From assembly GCA_963723495.1 (NCBI GenBank), contig CAVRQR010000015.1, positions 310,001 to 374,000 of the forward strand: 64,000 nt of DNA. Direction: 5' to 3'. The stretch comes from Gp6-AA40 sp963723495 (GTDB taxonomy: Bacteria; Acidobacteriota; Vicinamibacteria; Vicinamibacterales; UBA2999). Shown piece by piece: positions 1-7,248 of this stretch; within the stretch, counting starts at the first letter, position 1, and each line of letters begins with the position of its first letter. A model generated the notes under the pieces. That model was given only the letters and a program-made list of their open reading frames with translations. It was not told where the DNA came from and searched no databases. The translations under genes were made by a program, and so were the position numbers.

Positions 1-705
1 GTGGATCTTTGGCGCGACGTTAACACTATCCGCGAGCTCGGTGAGCCATGGGGTCTACGCACGGTCATGCCCCGTTTCGTCTCGGAGGGCGACGGTCTGC
101 GGCTCGTCTCGAGCCCCTACGCCGACGCGGACAAATTTCGCCGCGGGAACGAAAACGGCTTAAGCCAAACACTTGAGGACCACCTGAGACGGTACCATCG
201 GTTCTATTTCCCATTGGAACATCGCCCCGTCGCTGGGCTGGACAGGCTGCTCACCTATAAATTGGTCGTGGCGGCGTACGGGCGGTACGCGCGAGGAAGG
301 GTGCGGCGCGAGCAGTTACGGTCTGGCTCGGAGGGCTTGGAGGTCTCGCGTCGCCTGTTTCGCCGCATGCAGCACGAGGCCGTTCAGCGCGGCAAGAAGT
401 TCACAGTCCTAGTACTCCCAACAATACGCGACCTTCGGCGGCTCCATGGTGATTCTTCTTTTCGCGAGACGTGGCGAAGGATTGCCAGCTACGCATGCGG
501 CGCGGTGAGCCGGTGCATCGACCTCGGTTCCCCATTGGCAGACATGCCGCCAGAAGTAATTGATGTCAGCGTGGATGGAAACCACTACGGCCCGCGCATG
601 AACGAGCGAATCGCCCGTGAAGTGCTTGCAGCTCTTGGGTCGTCCTCGCGCGGCGAAACCGAAATCACTCGCACAAGTCCGGCGCGACGACCGTCACCAC
701 AGTGA
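1..705 (+). CDS. SGNH/GDSL-like protein, C-terminal part (5' partial)
   Basis: The reading frame is open at the first base of the window, so the true start is probably to the left; the GTG at base 1 is only the first codon seen. The protein has a beta-strand-like stretch (FTVLVLPTIRD, about residues 134-144) and, near the end, DGNHYGPRMNERIA. The latter resembles the C-terminal Asp-x-x-His block followed by a helix in SGNH hydrolases and AlgX/DltD-like proteins. The N-terminal Gly-Asp-Ser block is not in the visible part. It ends in a low-complexity Arg/Pro tail. It probably lies inside the integrated element that ends at 2584. Family assignment is inference from one motif; function unknown. 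Confidence 0.45.
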   Translation: MDLWRDVNTIRELGEPWGLRTVMPRFVSEGDGLRLVSSPYADADKFRRGNENGLSQTLEDHLRRYHRFYFPLEHRPVAGLDRLLTYKLVVAAYGRYARGRVRREQLRSGSEGLEVSRRLFRRMQHEAVQRGKKFTVLVLPTIRDLRRLHGDSSFRETWRRIASYACGAVSRCIDLGSPLADMPPEVIDVSVDGNHYGPRMNERIAREVLAALGSSSRGETEITRTSPARRPSPQ

Positions 706-959
706 CGCGCTCCCGTCGCCTGGCGATATTTTTTTCAGTTGTCAAAGAGCACGGTGGCTCGTCTCAGCTAGTCGCCGCGCGTGCCGCCCGATTCATCGCG
801 CCACGCCTGGAACTCTCTCGAGAGTGGCCGTTTGGATTCCTCACTTCACCTTCACCGCCGCGACACGATCAAATAAGTGAGCGGCCGCGAGCCACATTTG
901 GGTCCGGGGCCGCCCACGTTCGGCTCGGGCCGCGGACAGGGGCAGCGCGAGCCGGATTT

Positions 960-1229
960 TTATTTCAGCCTCTTCACGAAGTTCTTCAGTTCCACTGCGC
1001 GCTCGGCGAGGCGCTCGCGTGAGTAATACACCTGCCTTCCGCGTGCGTAGCCGTCCTGGCCGATGATCAGCCGCGCGCCGCCGCAATCGCCACCCTGGGG
1101 AAGAAGGCCACAGCGCTGAGCGAATGCGGCATCGGCCTCCGACCACCCGCGTTCGCGAATAAGTTCGGCGTGTCCGACTTGGTTAGCCTTTCGCGCACGT
1201 TCGCGCGCCTCTGGTGTCGGTTCGGGCAT
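960..1229 (-). CDS. Small hypothetical protein of the integrated element
   Basis: An 89-residue basic protein starting MPEPTPEARERARKAN; an upstream start at 1253 is possible but less natural. It is rich in Arg, Ala and Glu and predicted mostly helical, with no recognisable catalytic motif. It is the third of three small minus-strand genes reading away from the divergent promoter region near 1730-1820. That arrangement is typical of the regulatory or excision module of a prophage or integrative element. I do not recognise the family. Confidence 0.4.
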   Translation of the reverse strand: MPEPTPEARERARKANQVGHAELIRERGWSEADAAFAQRCGLLPQGGDCGGARLIIGQDGYARGRQVYYSRERLAERAVELKNFVKRLK

Positions 1230-1314
1230 GGTCCCGCCGGTCGGTAAACTCACACTTTGCCCATGCGTACTCAGAAGGTGTCGTTTTCATCGCTGTTTGT
1301 CCTCTTTTCCTGTC

Positions 1315-1521
1315 TTACGTGTTATCCGCGCCCGCGCATGCGCGCGGCCCTGGCCTTTTGATGGCACACGCGGCAAATATCCTGTGGGCCGACCAACATC
1401 TGCGCCAGGCACCGATGCGTGCTGCCTTGAGCTTCCCGGCTTTCACGGCTCCGTACAGGACCTTCGGGTTGATGTCCCCGCACCAGGCCTTCGCCGCCTC
1501 GGTGGCCTTTTTCCAAACCAT
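1315..1521 (-). CDS. Excisionase-like helix-turn-helix protein
   Basis: Begins MVWKKATEAAKAW one base after the stop of the upstream HTH gene (TGA at 1525-1523, then C, then ATG at 1521), so the two are probably translated together. The segment NPKVLYGAVKAGKLKAARIG matches the pattern of small excisionase or HTH_17-type domains, in which a recognition helix is followed by a basic wing reading 'AARIG'. After that point the frame becomes Cys/Arg rich and unlike the family, and the neighbouring frame reads VGPQDI, so a frameshift near 1440 is likely. Likely role: DNA-binding directionality factor or regulator of the element. Confidence 0.45.
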   Translation of the reverse strand: MVWKKATEAAKAWCGDINPKVLYGAVKAGKLKAARIGAWRRCWSAHRIFAACAIKRPGPRACAGADNT

Positions 1522-1522
1522 G

Positions 1523-1729
1523 TCAGGCCGCCTCGTTGCCGCGGCCAGCGCGCAGCCGACGATGCTCGATGAGCCGATCAACGTCGGCCCGCGTGAACAG
1601 GCGCATGCCAGAGGCCGTGCGGATAGCGGGCAGTTTCCCCGTCCGCTCCCAACCGCGAACGCTCGCAGCGCTGACGCCAGAGAGCCGCGCTACGTCCTGC
1701 GGGGTGAGAAGGTCAGTTGAATCAGACAT
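1523..1729 (-). CDS. MerR/HTH_17-type DNA-binding protein
   Basis: A 68-residue protein consisting almost only of a winged HTH of the MerR/excisionase type: LLTPQDVARLSGVSAASVR (helix-turn-helix), then GWERTGKLPAIRT and RLFTRADVDRLIEHR (wing and third helix). There is no effector or dimerisation domain. This is the usual size of element-encoded regulators and excisionases. It is first in a minus-strand run of three small genes and is divergent from the plus-strand zinc-finger gene at 1821, so 1730-1820 should hold divergent promoters. Fold confidence is high; the role in excision is inferred from context. Confidence 0.7.
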   Translation of the reverse strand: MSDSTDLLTPQDVARLSGVSAASVRGWERTGKLPAIRTASGMRLFTRADVDRLIEHRRLRAGRGNEAA

Positions 1730-2486
1730 GTTGAAAGTATAGGCTGCTGCAAGTTATAGTAGTGATGTATTCCTTGCAAGCATTGCGACGCGATTCCGCG
1801 TTCTAAACCTTGCCTAGTGAGTGCCAGCAATGAAGACCGAACAGGACCGATTAGAGTGGGCAGTGACGTTCGCTCAGCAATCGCTCGATCTCGATGCGAT
1901 CCGAAAGGATCCCCTCGTCCTCAAGGTAATCCGAAAGGATCTAGCGGCGTTCTGCAGCATGGAAGCCGGGCCGCTTCTACCGATGCCCGACACGCCTCCA
2001 CTGGCGATGACCCATGAGGATCTGCGCGGGTTGCAGGGTGCCGTCGCCGCAGTGCTCGCCTTATCGATCGAAGATGACGAGGGCGGTCTCGTGCCGTCCA
2101 TCACCGTGGGGGAAAGTGTTTCTCCCACTACAGCGCAAGACGAAACGCGGCCAGCGGCCAGCGCCGATGATGGGAATCACCGGCTCCGTGCGCGATGTTG
2201 TCCTTGAGTTGCTGTACCAAACCTTGTTGACGGCCAAGCCGGGGCGCATCCGGCGTTGTCCTGGTTGCCGAAAGATATTCGTTCGCACGGGGCGTCAGAC
2301 GCACTGCTCGTCGGCCTGTTACGATCGCGACTACTGGGCTAACCTCCCGACGAAGACCGTGGAACGGTACCGAAAGAGACAGTACCGAACCTATGGGATG
2401 GACACGCGGCTCTCGCTTGCAACGGCTTGCAACGGATGTCAAAACAGGCGGGGCGAAGACACCACAAGTCCAAGGCGCGTAGGCAC

Positions 2487-2524
2487 AAAAAAGCCCGCAA
2501 ATCACCAAGTGGTAAGATGCGGGC
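2487..2524 (-). terminator. Rho-independent terminator, leftward
   Basis: Read on the minus strand, GCCCGCA (2524-2518) pairs with TGCGGGC (2499-2493) and is followed directly by six T (2492-2487). This is a textbook intrinsic terminator. It would stop transcription entering the element from the right, that is from the chromosome across the attachment site. Confidence 0.7.
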
Positions 2525-2538
2525 ATAAGTGGTTTCGG

Positions 2539-2584
2539 CTTCACACGCGAGGGGTCGGTGGTTCGATTCCACCCGCGCCCACCA
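2539..2584 (+). other. tRNA-Val(CAC) 3' fragment, putative attachment site
   Basis: The sequence reads as the 3' half of a tRNA: anticodon loop TTCACAC (2540-2546, anticodon CAC), 3' anticodon stem GCGAG, variable loop GGGTC, and a perfect T arm GGTGG-TTCGATT-CCACC (2557-2573). It continues with acceptor strand CGCGCCC, A and an encoded CCA (2582-2584). The matching 5' acceptor strand GGGCGCG and the D arm are absent upstream, so it is not a functional tRNA. A displaced tRNA 3' end is the classic scar of tyrosine-recombinase integration; the intact tRNA gene would lie to the left of the window. Confidence 0.75.
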
Positions 2585-2643
2585 ACCTTCGCTCACTCTT
2601 GCCAACGAGAGCGTGAGCTATCGTTGGCAGGCCACGCGAAGGT
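2585..2643. repeat. Nested inverted repeat next to the tRNA remnant
   Basis: Directly after the CCA end, ACCTTCGC (2585-2592) pairs with GCGAAGGT (2636-2643). Inside it TGCCAACGA (2600-2608) pairs perfectly with TCGTTGGCA (2621-2629). It could be the native terminator of the tRNA gene or a recombinase arm-site structure; there is no T run to decide. Confidence 0.5.
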
Positions 2644-2801
2644 GGACTAGATCACTCGTCACCCCCACGTCGTGACGCCCTCTGTGGTCCGAACAGCACT
2701 CGATTACACAGATATATTCAGACGCACCAAAGGCATCTGCCCTTGCGTAACGGGCTGCTCCGTCTTAACACTCATAACTGCCGAGGTCGATAAGGAAAAC
2801 G

Positions 2802-3626
2802 ATGGCGCCCCAAAGCCCTGATCGCCGGCAAGTCTTCCGTACGCTCCACGAGAGCGGGTGCTTCGTCATGCCCAACCCGTGGGATATCGGGACTGCCCGG
2901 GTACTGGCGCAGATCGGCTTTCCGGCGATCGCGACGACGAGCTCGGGGCTGGCCTGGTCGCTCGGGCAGCAGGACAACTGCGTCTCACTCGTCGAAACCG
3001 TGCGGCACCTCGAGACGATCGCACAGAGCGTCGACGTGCCTGTGAACGCGGACTTCGAAAGTGGCTTCGCGACCATGCCGATTGACGTCGCGAAGAACGT
3101 CTCGGCCGCCGTGACCACCGGCGTCGCCGGCCTGTCGATCGAGGATTCCACGGGCGACGAGATGAACCCACTCTTCGACTTCGAGCTGGCGGTGGACCGA
3201 ATCCGTGCGGCGCGAACGGCCATCGATGCAAGCGGCACCGGCGTGATCCTGACCGCTCGCTCCGAAGGCTTCATCGTGGGCCGGCCGGATCTGGCCCAGA
3301 CGATTCGTCGCCTCACGGCGTATGCGGAAGTGGGCGCCGACTGTCTCTACGCACCCGGCATTCGCGAGAAGGACGACATCGTGGCGGTGGTTCGCGCGGT
3401 GGCGCCGAAGCCGGTCAACGTACTCGTCGGCAGTGACTTCACGACCGTTGCGGAACTGGCCGCCCTCGGCGTCCGGCGGATCAGCGTCGGTGGTGCACTG
3501 GCCCGCGCCGCGTGGAGCAACTTCCTCTATGCTGCCCAGGAGATCGCCGAGCACGGGACGTTCGGGAGACTGTCGACTGCTGTTCCCTTTCCCGTGCTCA
3601 ATCGGCGATTCGGCTCCTCTACGTAA
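2802..3626 (+). CDS. Isocitrate lyase/PEP mutase family protein
   Basis: A 274-residue TIM-barrel protein of the carboxyvinyl-carboxyphosphonate phosphorylmutase / 2-methylisocitrate lyase-like superfamily. Visible family signatures are PNPWDIGTARVLA near residue 25, NADFESGF (about 81-88, Mg2+-binding region) and GLSIEDSTG (about 107-115). The short length and lack of the KKCGH signature of true isocitrate or methylisocitrate lyases place it in the 'PEP phosphonomutase-like' group whose substrate is usually unknown. ATG at 2802 has AAGGA seven bases upstream. It is convergent with the tannase gene, with only 11 nt between stops. First intact chromosomal gene right of the attachment site. Confidence 0.85.
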   Translation: MAPQSPDRRQVFRTLHESGCFVMPNPWDIGTARVLAQIGFPAIATTSSGLAWSLGQQDNCVSLVETVRHLETIAQSVDVPVNADFESGFATMPIDVAKNVSAAVTTGVAGLSIEDSTGDEMNPLFDFELAVDRIRAARTAIDASGTGVILTARSEGFIVGRPDLAQTIRRLTAYAEVGADCLYAPGIREKDDIVAVVRAVAPKPVNVLVGSDFTTVAELAALGVRRISVGGALARAAWSNFLYAAQEIAEHGTFGRLSTAVPFPVLNRRFGSST

Positions 3627-3637
3627 GGTCTTCGCCT

Positions 3638-5185
3638 CTACTTACAAACGAAGCTCGACGCATCGTTCGTGCTGCCGCTGCCCTTGTAGGTCGCGAGCTG
3701 CGGATAGGGGCACAGCGGCCGTGTCATGTCAACGCGGGTACCGGATGTTCGCGTTGCCGTGAGCGTCGCCGGCGCCTCGCCGCCCTCGCGCCAGCGTTCG
3801 AGCGCGGCCATGTAGTTGACCTGGTCGGGGCCTGGCCCGCCCTGGCAGTGCCCCATACCGGGCGCCATGAAGAGACGGATGAAGTCGCTCTGGTTCCCGC
3901 CCATCTTTGCGAGGACGCTTTGGTAGTAGTCGATGCTGTTCTGCGGCGAAATCGCGACGTCGTTCCAGCCGTGGTACATCAGGATCTTGCCGCCCCGCGC
4001 CTTGAACTTGCTGAGATCGGGATCGACCGCGTTGATGAACGCGGTCTTCTCATCGACGAACGTGACGTCGCGATCGATGTCGAACTTCTTCCAGTCCCAG
4101 TTCGGATCCTGGTACGCAAGCTGGAACGACCCGAGCGCAACGAAGATCGGCTGCGTCGACGTGTCGACAATCGCAGTCCACGATGCTTCGCTGCCAGTCG
4201 TCTTGCCCGGGAAGATCACCTTGCCGTCGCTGAACTTCGACGGCGCGTACATCCGTTTCACGCTTTCCAGTTGAACCGGCGTGAGGCAGTTCGCCGAGTC
4301 CTCGCCCTTGCAGGCGAGCGACGCCGCGTCGAACTTGCACGCATTGGGATTGTTCAGCAGCCCATCTTTCACTCCGTCCCTCGCGTCGCAGGCGTTGAGC
4401 ACCGCCTGATTGAGCATCGTGAGCTTGGCCTGCGGAAGCAGTCCTCCGGGCGTGGTCAAGGCCGGCACCGCGTTCACCAGGTCGTTGCTGTGCAGGTGAG
4501 AGTGATAATTGGCCGGCGCGCCGGCGACGATGGCATCGAAGTCTTCCGGGAAGCGCTGTGCGGACATCAATCCCTGACGGCCGCCAGTCGAGCAACCATT
4601 CCAGTACGACAGCCGCAGATCCTGATCGTAAAAGGCGTCGATGATCTTCTTCGCCGTCACCGCCATCTCGTGCACGGCCCGATGTGAGTAGTCGATGACC
4701 TTTTCGGGATGCCCGATCAGTGGTGCCGACGTCCCTCCCACGTGTCCTGTATCAGTGGATGACGTGGCGTACCCTTCACGCAGCGCCGCGGCCATCGCCG
4801 GGTAGCTGATGATGCCCGCCCAGCCGCCGTTGCCGACCGCCTGGTACTTGCCGTTCCATCCTTCCGAGGGCAGCCACACCTCGATCTTGATGTCGGAGTC
4901 TGACGAGGGCGTCAACGTCGCCGCCACTCGACAGTGCCCGGGCAGCATCAGAGGAGGTGCCGCCGGAGCACCGCCAGCGCGCCCGGCTGGCGCCGCGGCC
5001 GGCGCAGCCGCCGGCGGAGGACCACCGGCGCGCCCGGGCGGCACGAACGGACCAGCGGCCACAGTCTCGGCCAAGGTGATCGTCGTGTTCGGCAGCGTCA
5101 GCGACTTCAGATCCGAGCAGGGCGTGGCAGCGACCGCCGGGCTGGCAAGCGCCAGACTGGTAAGAGCAAGCGCGAGGTTCCTCAT
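3638..5185 (-). CDS. Tannase/feruloyl esterase family protein
   Basis: About 515 residues with a Sec signal peptide (MRNLALALTSLALASPAVAA), hence exported. The nucleophile motif GCSTGGRQG has Ser at about residue 199. The Asp (YHGWNDVAISP) and His (PGMGHCQGG) of the triad are present, and the Cys next to the Ser and the Cys after the His can form the disulfide typical of tannases. The family cleaves phenolic esters such as gallate or ferulate esters, or related aromatic esters. Residues about 48-79 form a Pro/Ala/Gly-rich insert before the catalytic domain. ATG at 5188 or 5185 follows GGAGACGGAGA. Last gene of a minus-strand run. Confidence 0.85.
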   Translation of the reverse strand: MRNLALALTSLALASPAVAATPCSDLKSLTLPNTTITLAETVAAGPFVPPGRAGGPPPAAAPAAAPAGRAGGAPAAPPLMLPGHCRVAATLTPSSDSDIKIEVWLPSEGWNGKYQAVGNGGWAGIISYPAMAAALREGYATSSTDTGHVGGTSAPLIGHPEKVIDYSHRAVHEMAVTAKKIIDAFYDQDLRLSYWNGCSTGGRQGLMSAQRFPEDFDAIVAGAPANYHSHLHSNDLVNAVPALTTPGGLLPQAKLTMLNQAVLNACDARDGVKDGLLNNPNACKFDAASLACKGEDSANCLTPVQLESVKRMYAPSKFSDGKVIFPGKTTGSEASWTAIVDTSTQPIFVALGSFQLAYQDPNWDWKKFDIDRDVTFVDEKTAFINAVDPDLSKFKARGGKILMYHGWNDVAISPQNSIDYYQSVLAKMGGNQSDFIRLFMAPGMGHCQGGPGPDQVNYMAALERWREGGEAPATLTATRTSGTRVDMTRPLCPYPQLATYKGSGSTNDASSFVCK

Positions 5186-5253
5186 CATCAGTTCAGTCTC
5201 CGTCTCCGTTGGCATCTGCCGCGCCACATCCCTCGCGGCGAGCCTGTGTATAC

Positions 5254-5287
5254 ACAAAGAGGACAGTCCGAAGACTGCCCTCTTTGT
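5254..5287 (-). terminator. Stem-loop between two minus-strand genes
   Basis: ACAAAGAGGACAGTC and GACTGCCCTCTTTGT form a 15-bp stem with one mismatch and a CGAA loop. It lies 29 nt after the stop of the upstream gene (5316) and before the tannase start. The stem ends in T-rich TCTTTGT but lacks a long T run, so it may attenuate rather than fully stop transcription. Confidence 0.5.
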
Positions 5288-5315
5288 TGCCTCGAGCGTT
5301 GGCGACAAGCGCCGG

Positions 5316-5849
5316 CTACGAGGGCTTCTTGATCGCCGCGAGGAGTGCCTGCAGCATGGCCGTGTACTGCGCGTCGCTCGTGGCGAACGCTTTCCGATAG
5401 TCGTCCTCTGACAGCTTGCCGCGCTCACCGTTGAAGGCGATGCTGGCTCCCGAGGAGTCGACCGTATCGAAGGGCTCGTTGGTCTCCCGTTTGAACTTGA
5501 GCCCGTTCGCGCCCAGATCCATCACGAACACCTTCGTGGCCTGCTCCGAGGCGCTGCTCAAATCGGCGTAGACATCACGATACTGCTTCTGTCCGATCAG
5601 ATAGGTGATGCGATCCGGTGCTGAATATTTGCCGCCAACCACCAGAAGCTGGCTGCCCTGGAAGTACAACGCCGCGACGAACTGATCGGTCCCGTGTCTG
5701 GCGGCGACCGCGTCCAGCTTCATCTGGTCGAGCAGTTGCGTGAGTTCTGTGGCAACAGCCGCGGACTTGGAGTCCTGGGCGGAAAGTGCTGCGGGCGCGA
5801 GGAGAAGACCAGCGAGGACCATCAGGCTCAGGCCACGAATGGTAATCAT
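5316..5849 (-). CDS. Exported hypothetical protein
   Basis: About 177 residues beginning MITIRGLSLMVLAG, with a clear signal peptide ending near ALSAQ; a GGAGG-like site lies eight bases upstream of the ATG at 5849. The mature part (ELTQLLDQMKLDAVAA, FVAALYFQGSQLLVVGG, then IGQKQYRDVYADL) looks like a small periplasmic alpha/beta domain. I do not recognise a named family. It follows the DUF3237 gene on the same strand and has a stem-loop just after its stop. Confidence 0.6.
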   Translation of the reverse strand: MITIRGLSLMVLAGLLLAPAALSAQDSKSAAVATELTQLLDQMKLDAVAARHGTDQFVAALYFQGSQLLVVGGKYSAPDRITYLIGQKQYRDVYADLSSASEQATKVFVMDLGANGLKFKRETNEPFDTVDSSGASIAFNGERGKLSEDDYRKAFATSDAQYTAMLQALLAAIKKPS

Positions 5850-5949
5850 CAGACCATCCTCCCTCTTCGGAATCTGCGCGAGTTGTATCACCGCAGGACC
5901 CTCAGGTCAAACGGCCTTCCATCCGCTGGAACAATCCTCCGTCTGGCGG

Positions 5950-6498
5950 CTACTCGACGCGCCAGAATCGGATGACGACTTCGGTGGGATATCTCTCGCC
6001 GGTGCCGATGAAGATGCTGCGCGTCAGCCACTGCAGTTCTGGTGCGGCAGTTTCGAACTTCGGCACGGTACGGAAGTACACGGAGGCGGGATCCACAGTC
6101 TCGCCGCGCAACAGGCGTTGCATGACCTCGGGAGCTGCGTGACGGATCCCCGCGTTCTGCACGTAAATGAGGCGTCCGCTGTCGGTTTCGAGCGTGTAGC
6201 GCGTGTCGAGGTCGCTGAAGCCGTCGGCCCCGATGGTCTGCCAGTCTGCGCCACCAGGCAGGACGCGTCCTTTGATGTTCGGGCCCTCGAAGGTGCCGCG
6301 CAGGATCGGGACGATGCGGCGCAAGCCGCGAGGCAACTGTCCCACTTCAAGTGGAGGCCCGACTTCAACGCGTGCCTCGAAGGCGAAGACGAGCCCAGGT
6401 GCGGGCGGGTGGCGTCTGGTCTCCTGGGCCGACGGAATGGCGGTTGCGAGGAGCATCGCAGACGACGCGAGCCACGCCGCGACGGCCCGCCGCATCAT
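5950..6498 (-). CDS. Exported DUF3237 family protein
   Basis: About 183 residues with an N-terminal signal peptide (MMRRAVAAWLASSAMLLATA). The body matches the DUF3237 (UPF0311) pattern: GPNIKGRVLPGGADW, a DLDTRYTLETDSG strand pair, LIYVQNAG, then VYFRTVPKFET and WLTRSIFIG. The family is a small beta-barrel of unknown biochemical role. Start chosen at the signal peptide (ATG 6498), seven bases after the stop of the preceding gene. Confidence 0.8.
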   Translation of the reverse strand: MMRRAVAAWLASSAMLLATAIPSAQETRRHPPAPGLVFAFEARVEVGPPLEVGQLPRGLRRIVPILRGTFEGPNIKGRVLPGGADWQTIGADGFSDLDTRYTLETDSGRLIYVQNAGIRHAAPEVMQRLLRGETVDPASVYFRTVPKFETAAPELQWLTRSIFIGTGERYPTEVVIRFWRVE

Positions 6499-6505
6499 CA
6501 GCACA

Positions 6506-6967
6506 TCAACCAATGAACGAGGCGTGGTCGTCGTCGCCAGGATCCGGAACGGCGCGAGGGACGGCGCCAATGTTCGGCGCGGAGCGCGGACGCGGACGCG
6601 GTTTCAGCTCGCGAAATGCCGCAAATGCCGCCTTGATGCCCTGGAAGATTGCCATGCCGTCTCGAGCGGGTCCGAGAATCGCACGGTGCACGATGCCCAT
6701 GGTGTCGTCGACGCGGCGTGCAGCATCACCCAGCAGACGATCGGCGCGCTCGACCTGCGCCGTGGCCAGGGCGGCCGCCCGCTTCGCGTCGGCCGACATC
6801 GTGTGGAGATTGGCCACAATCGGACGGACATCCTGCTCGAACCGGTGCAACGTATCGCCCAGGGAGCGCACGGCTCGCAGCGTCAGCATGACCGCCACGA
6901 TCTGCCCGGTCGCCATGGCCAGCACGGCCAGCGCAATCAGCCCGAGGAATACCTGGTCCAGTGTCAC
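6506..6967 (-). CDS. Single-pass membrane protein, DUF948-like
   Basis: 153 residues: one N-terminal transmembrane helix (FLGLIALAVLAMATGQIVAV), then a long helical region (LGDTLHRFEQDVRPIVANLH) likely to form a coiled coil, then a Pro/Arg-rich tail. This layout matches the DUF948-type proteins that often sit beside YtxH proteins. Its ATG overlaps the stop of the YtxH gene by four bases, so the pair is translationally coupled. Role unknown; probably an envelope-associated stress or partner protein. Confidence 0.6.
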   Translation of the reverse strand: MTLDQVFLGLIALAVLAMATGQIVAVMLTLRAVRSLGDTLHRFEQDVRPIVANLHTMSADAKRAAALATAQVERADRLLGDAARRVDDTMGIVHRAILGPARDGMAIFQGIKAAFAAFRELKPRPRPRSAPNIGAVPRAVPDPGDDDHASFIG

Positions 6968-7233
6968 GCGTCCTGCCCCGTCTCGCGTGTCTGGAACTGC
7001 TCGCGTGCACGATCGAACGCCGTCGTCAGCGTCTCGCGCTGCTTGTTGAGAAGCTCACGACCCTGGCGCGCCGCTTCCGCCGCGCGGTCCTTGCCCTCGC
7101 GAGCGCGTTGATTGAGAAACTCGCGAGTCTCTTCTCCGGTGGCCGGGGCAAAGAGCAGAGCCACAGACGCACCGGCGATTGCGCCGGCAATAAACGCGAC
7201 GAAGATGCCCCCACCGTTGCCCTGTTGCGACAT
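6964..7233 (-). CDS. YtxH domain protein
   Basis: 89 residues. The N-terminal glycine-rich hydrophobic segment (IFVAFIAGAIAGASVALLFAPATGEETR) is the YtxH signature: one membrane helix followed by the LFAPxxGxETR turn. An amphipathic charged helix follows (REGKDRAAEAARQGRE). Such proteins are small membrane-associated stress proteins of unknown biochemistry. It sits 15 nt after mlaD and overlaps the next gene by four bases. Confidence 0.85.
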   Translation of the reverse strand: MSQQGNGGGIFVAFIAGAIAGASVALLFAPATGEETREFLNQRAREGKDRAAEAARQGRELLNKQRETLTTAFDRAREQFQTRETGQDA

Positions 7234-7248
7234 GACGCTCTCCTCGGA

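Larger units (their letters stand above)
1821..2616 (+). pseudogene. Zinc-finger protein (CGNR-like), frameshifted
   Basis: The N-terminal part (GTG at 1821 or, better, ATG at 1830: MKTEQDRLEW) reads in one frame to about 2130. The rest reads in another frame, giving VLELLYQTLLTAKPGRIRRC then CPGCRKIF and HCSSAC. The spacing Cys-x2-Cys plus Cys-x3-Cys around FVRTGRQ is that of CGNR-type or similar treble-clef zinc fingers, which bind DNA. One frameshift near 2130-2160 joins the halves. The 3' end of the frame runs through a terminator hairpin and into the tRNA remnant, so the natural stop is uncertain. Likely a regulator of the integrated element. Confidence 0.45.

Noticed and set aside
2492..2584. 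Functional tRNA gene at the element edge
   Set aside because: No 5' acceptor strand or D arm; only the 3' half is present.
4809..5411. Plus-strand Ala/Gly-rich frame opposite the tannase signal region
   Set aside because: Complement of the Pro/Ala/Gly-rich linker; no start signal or family.
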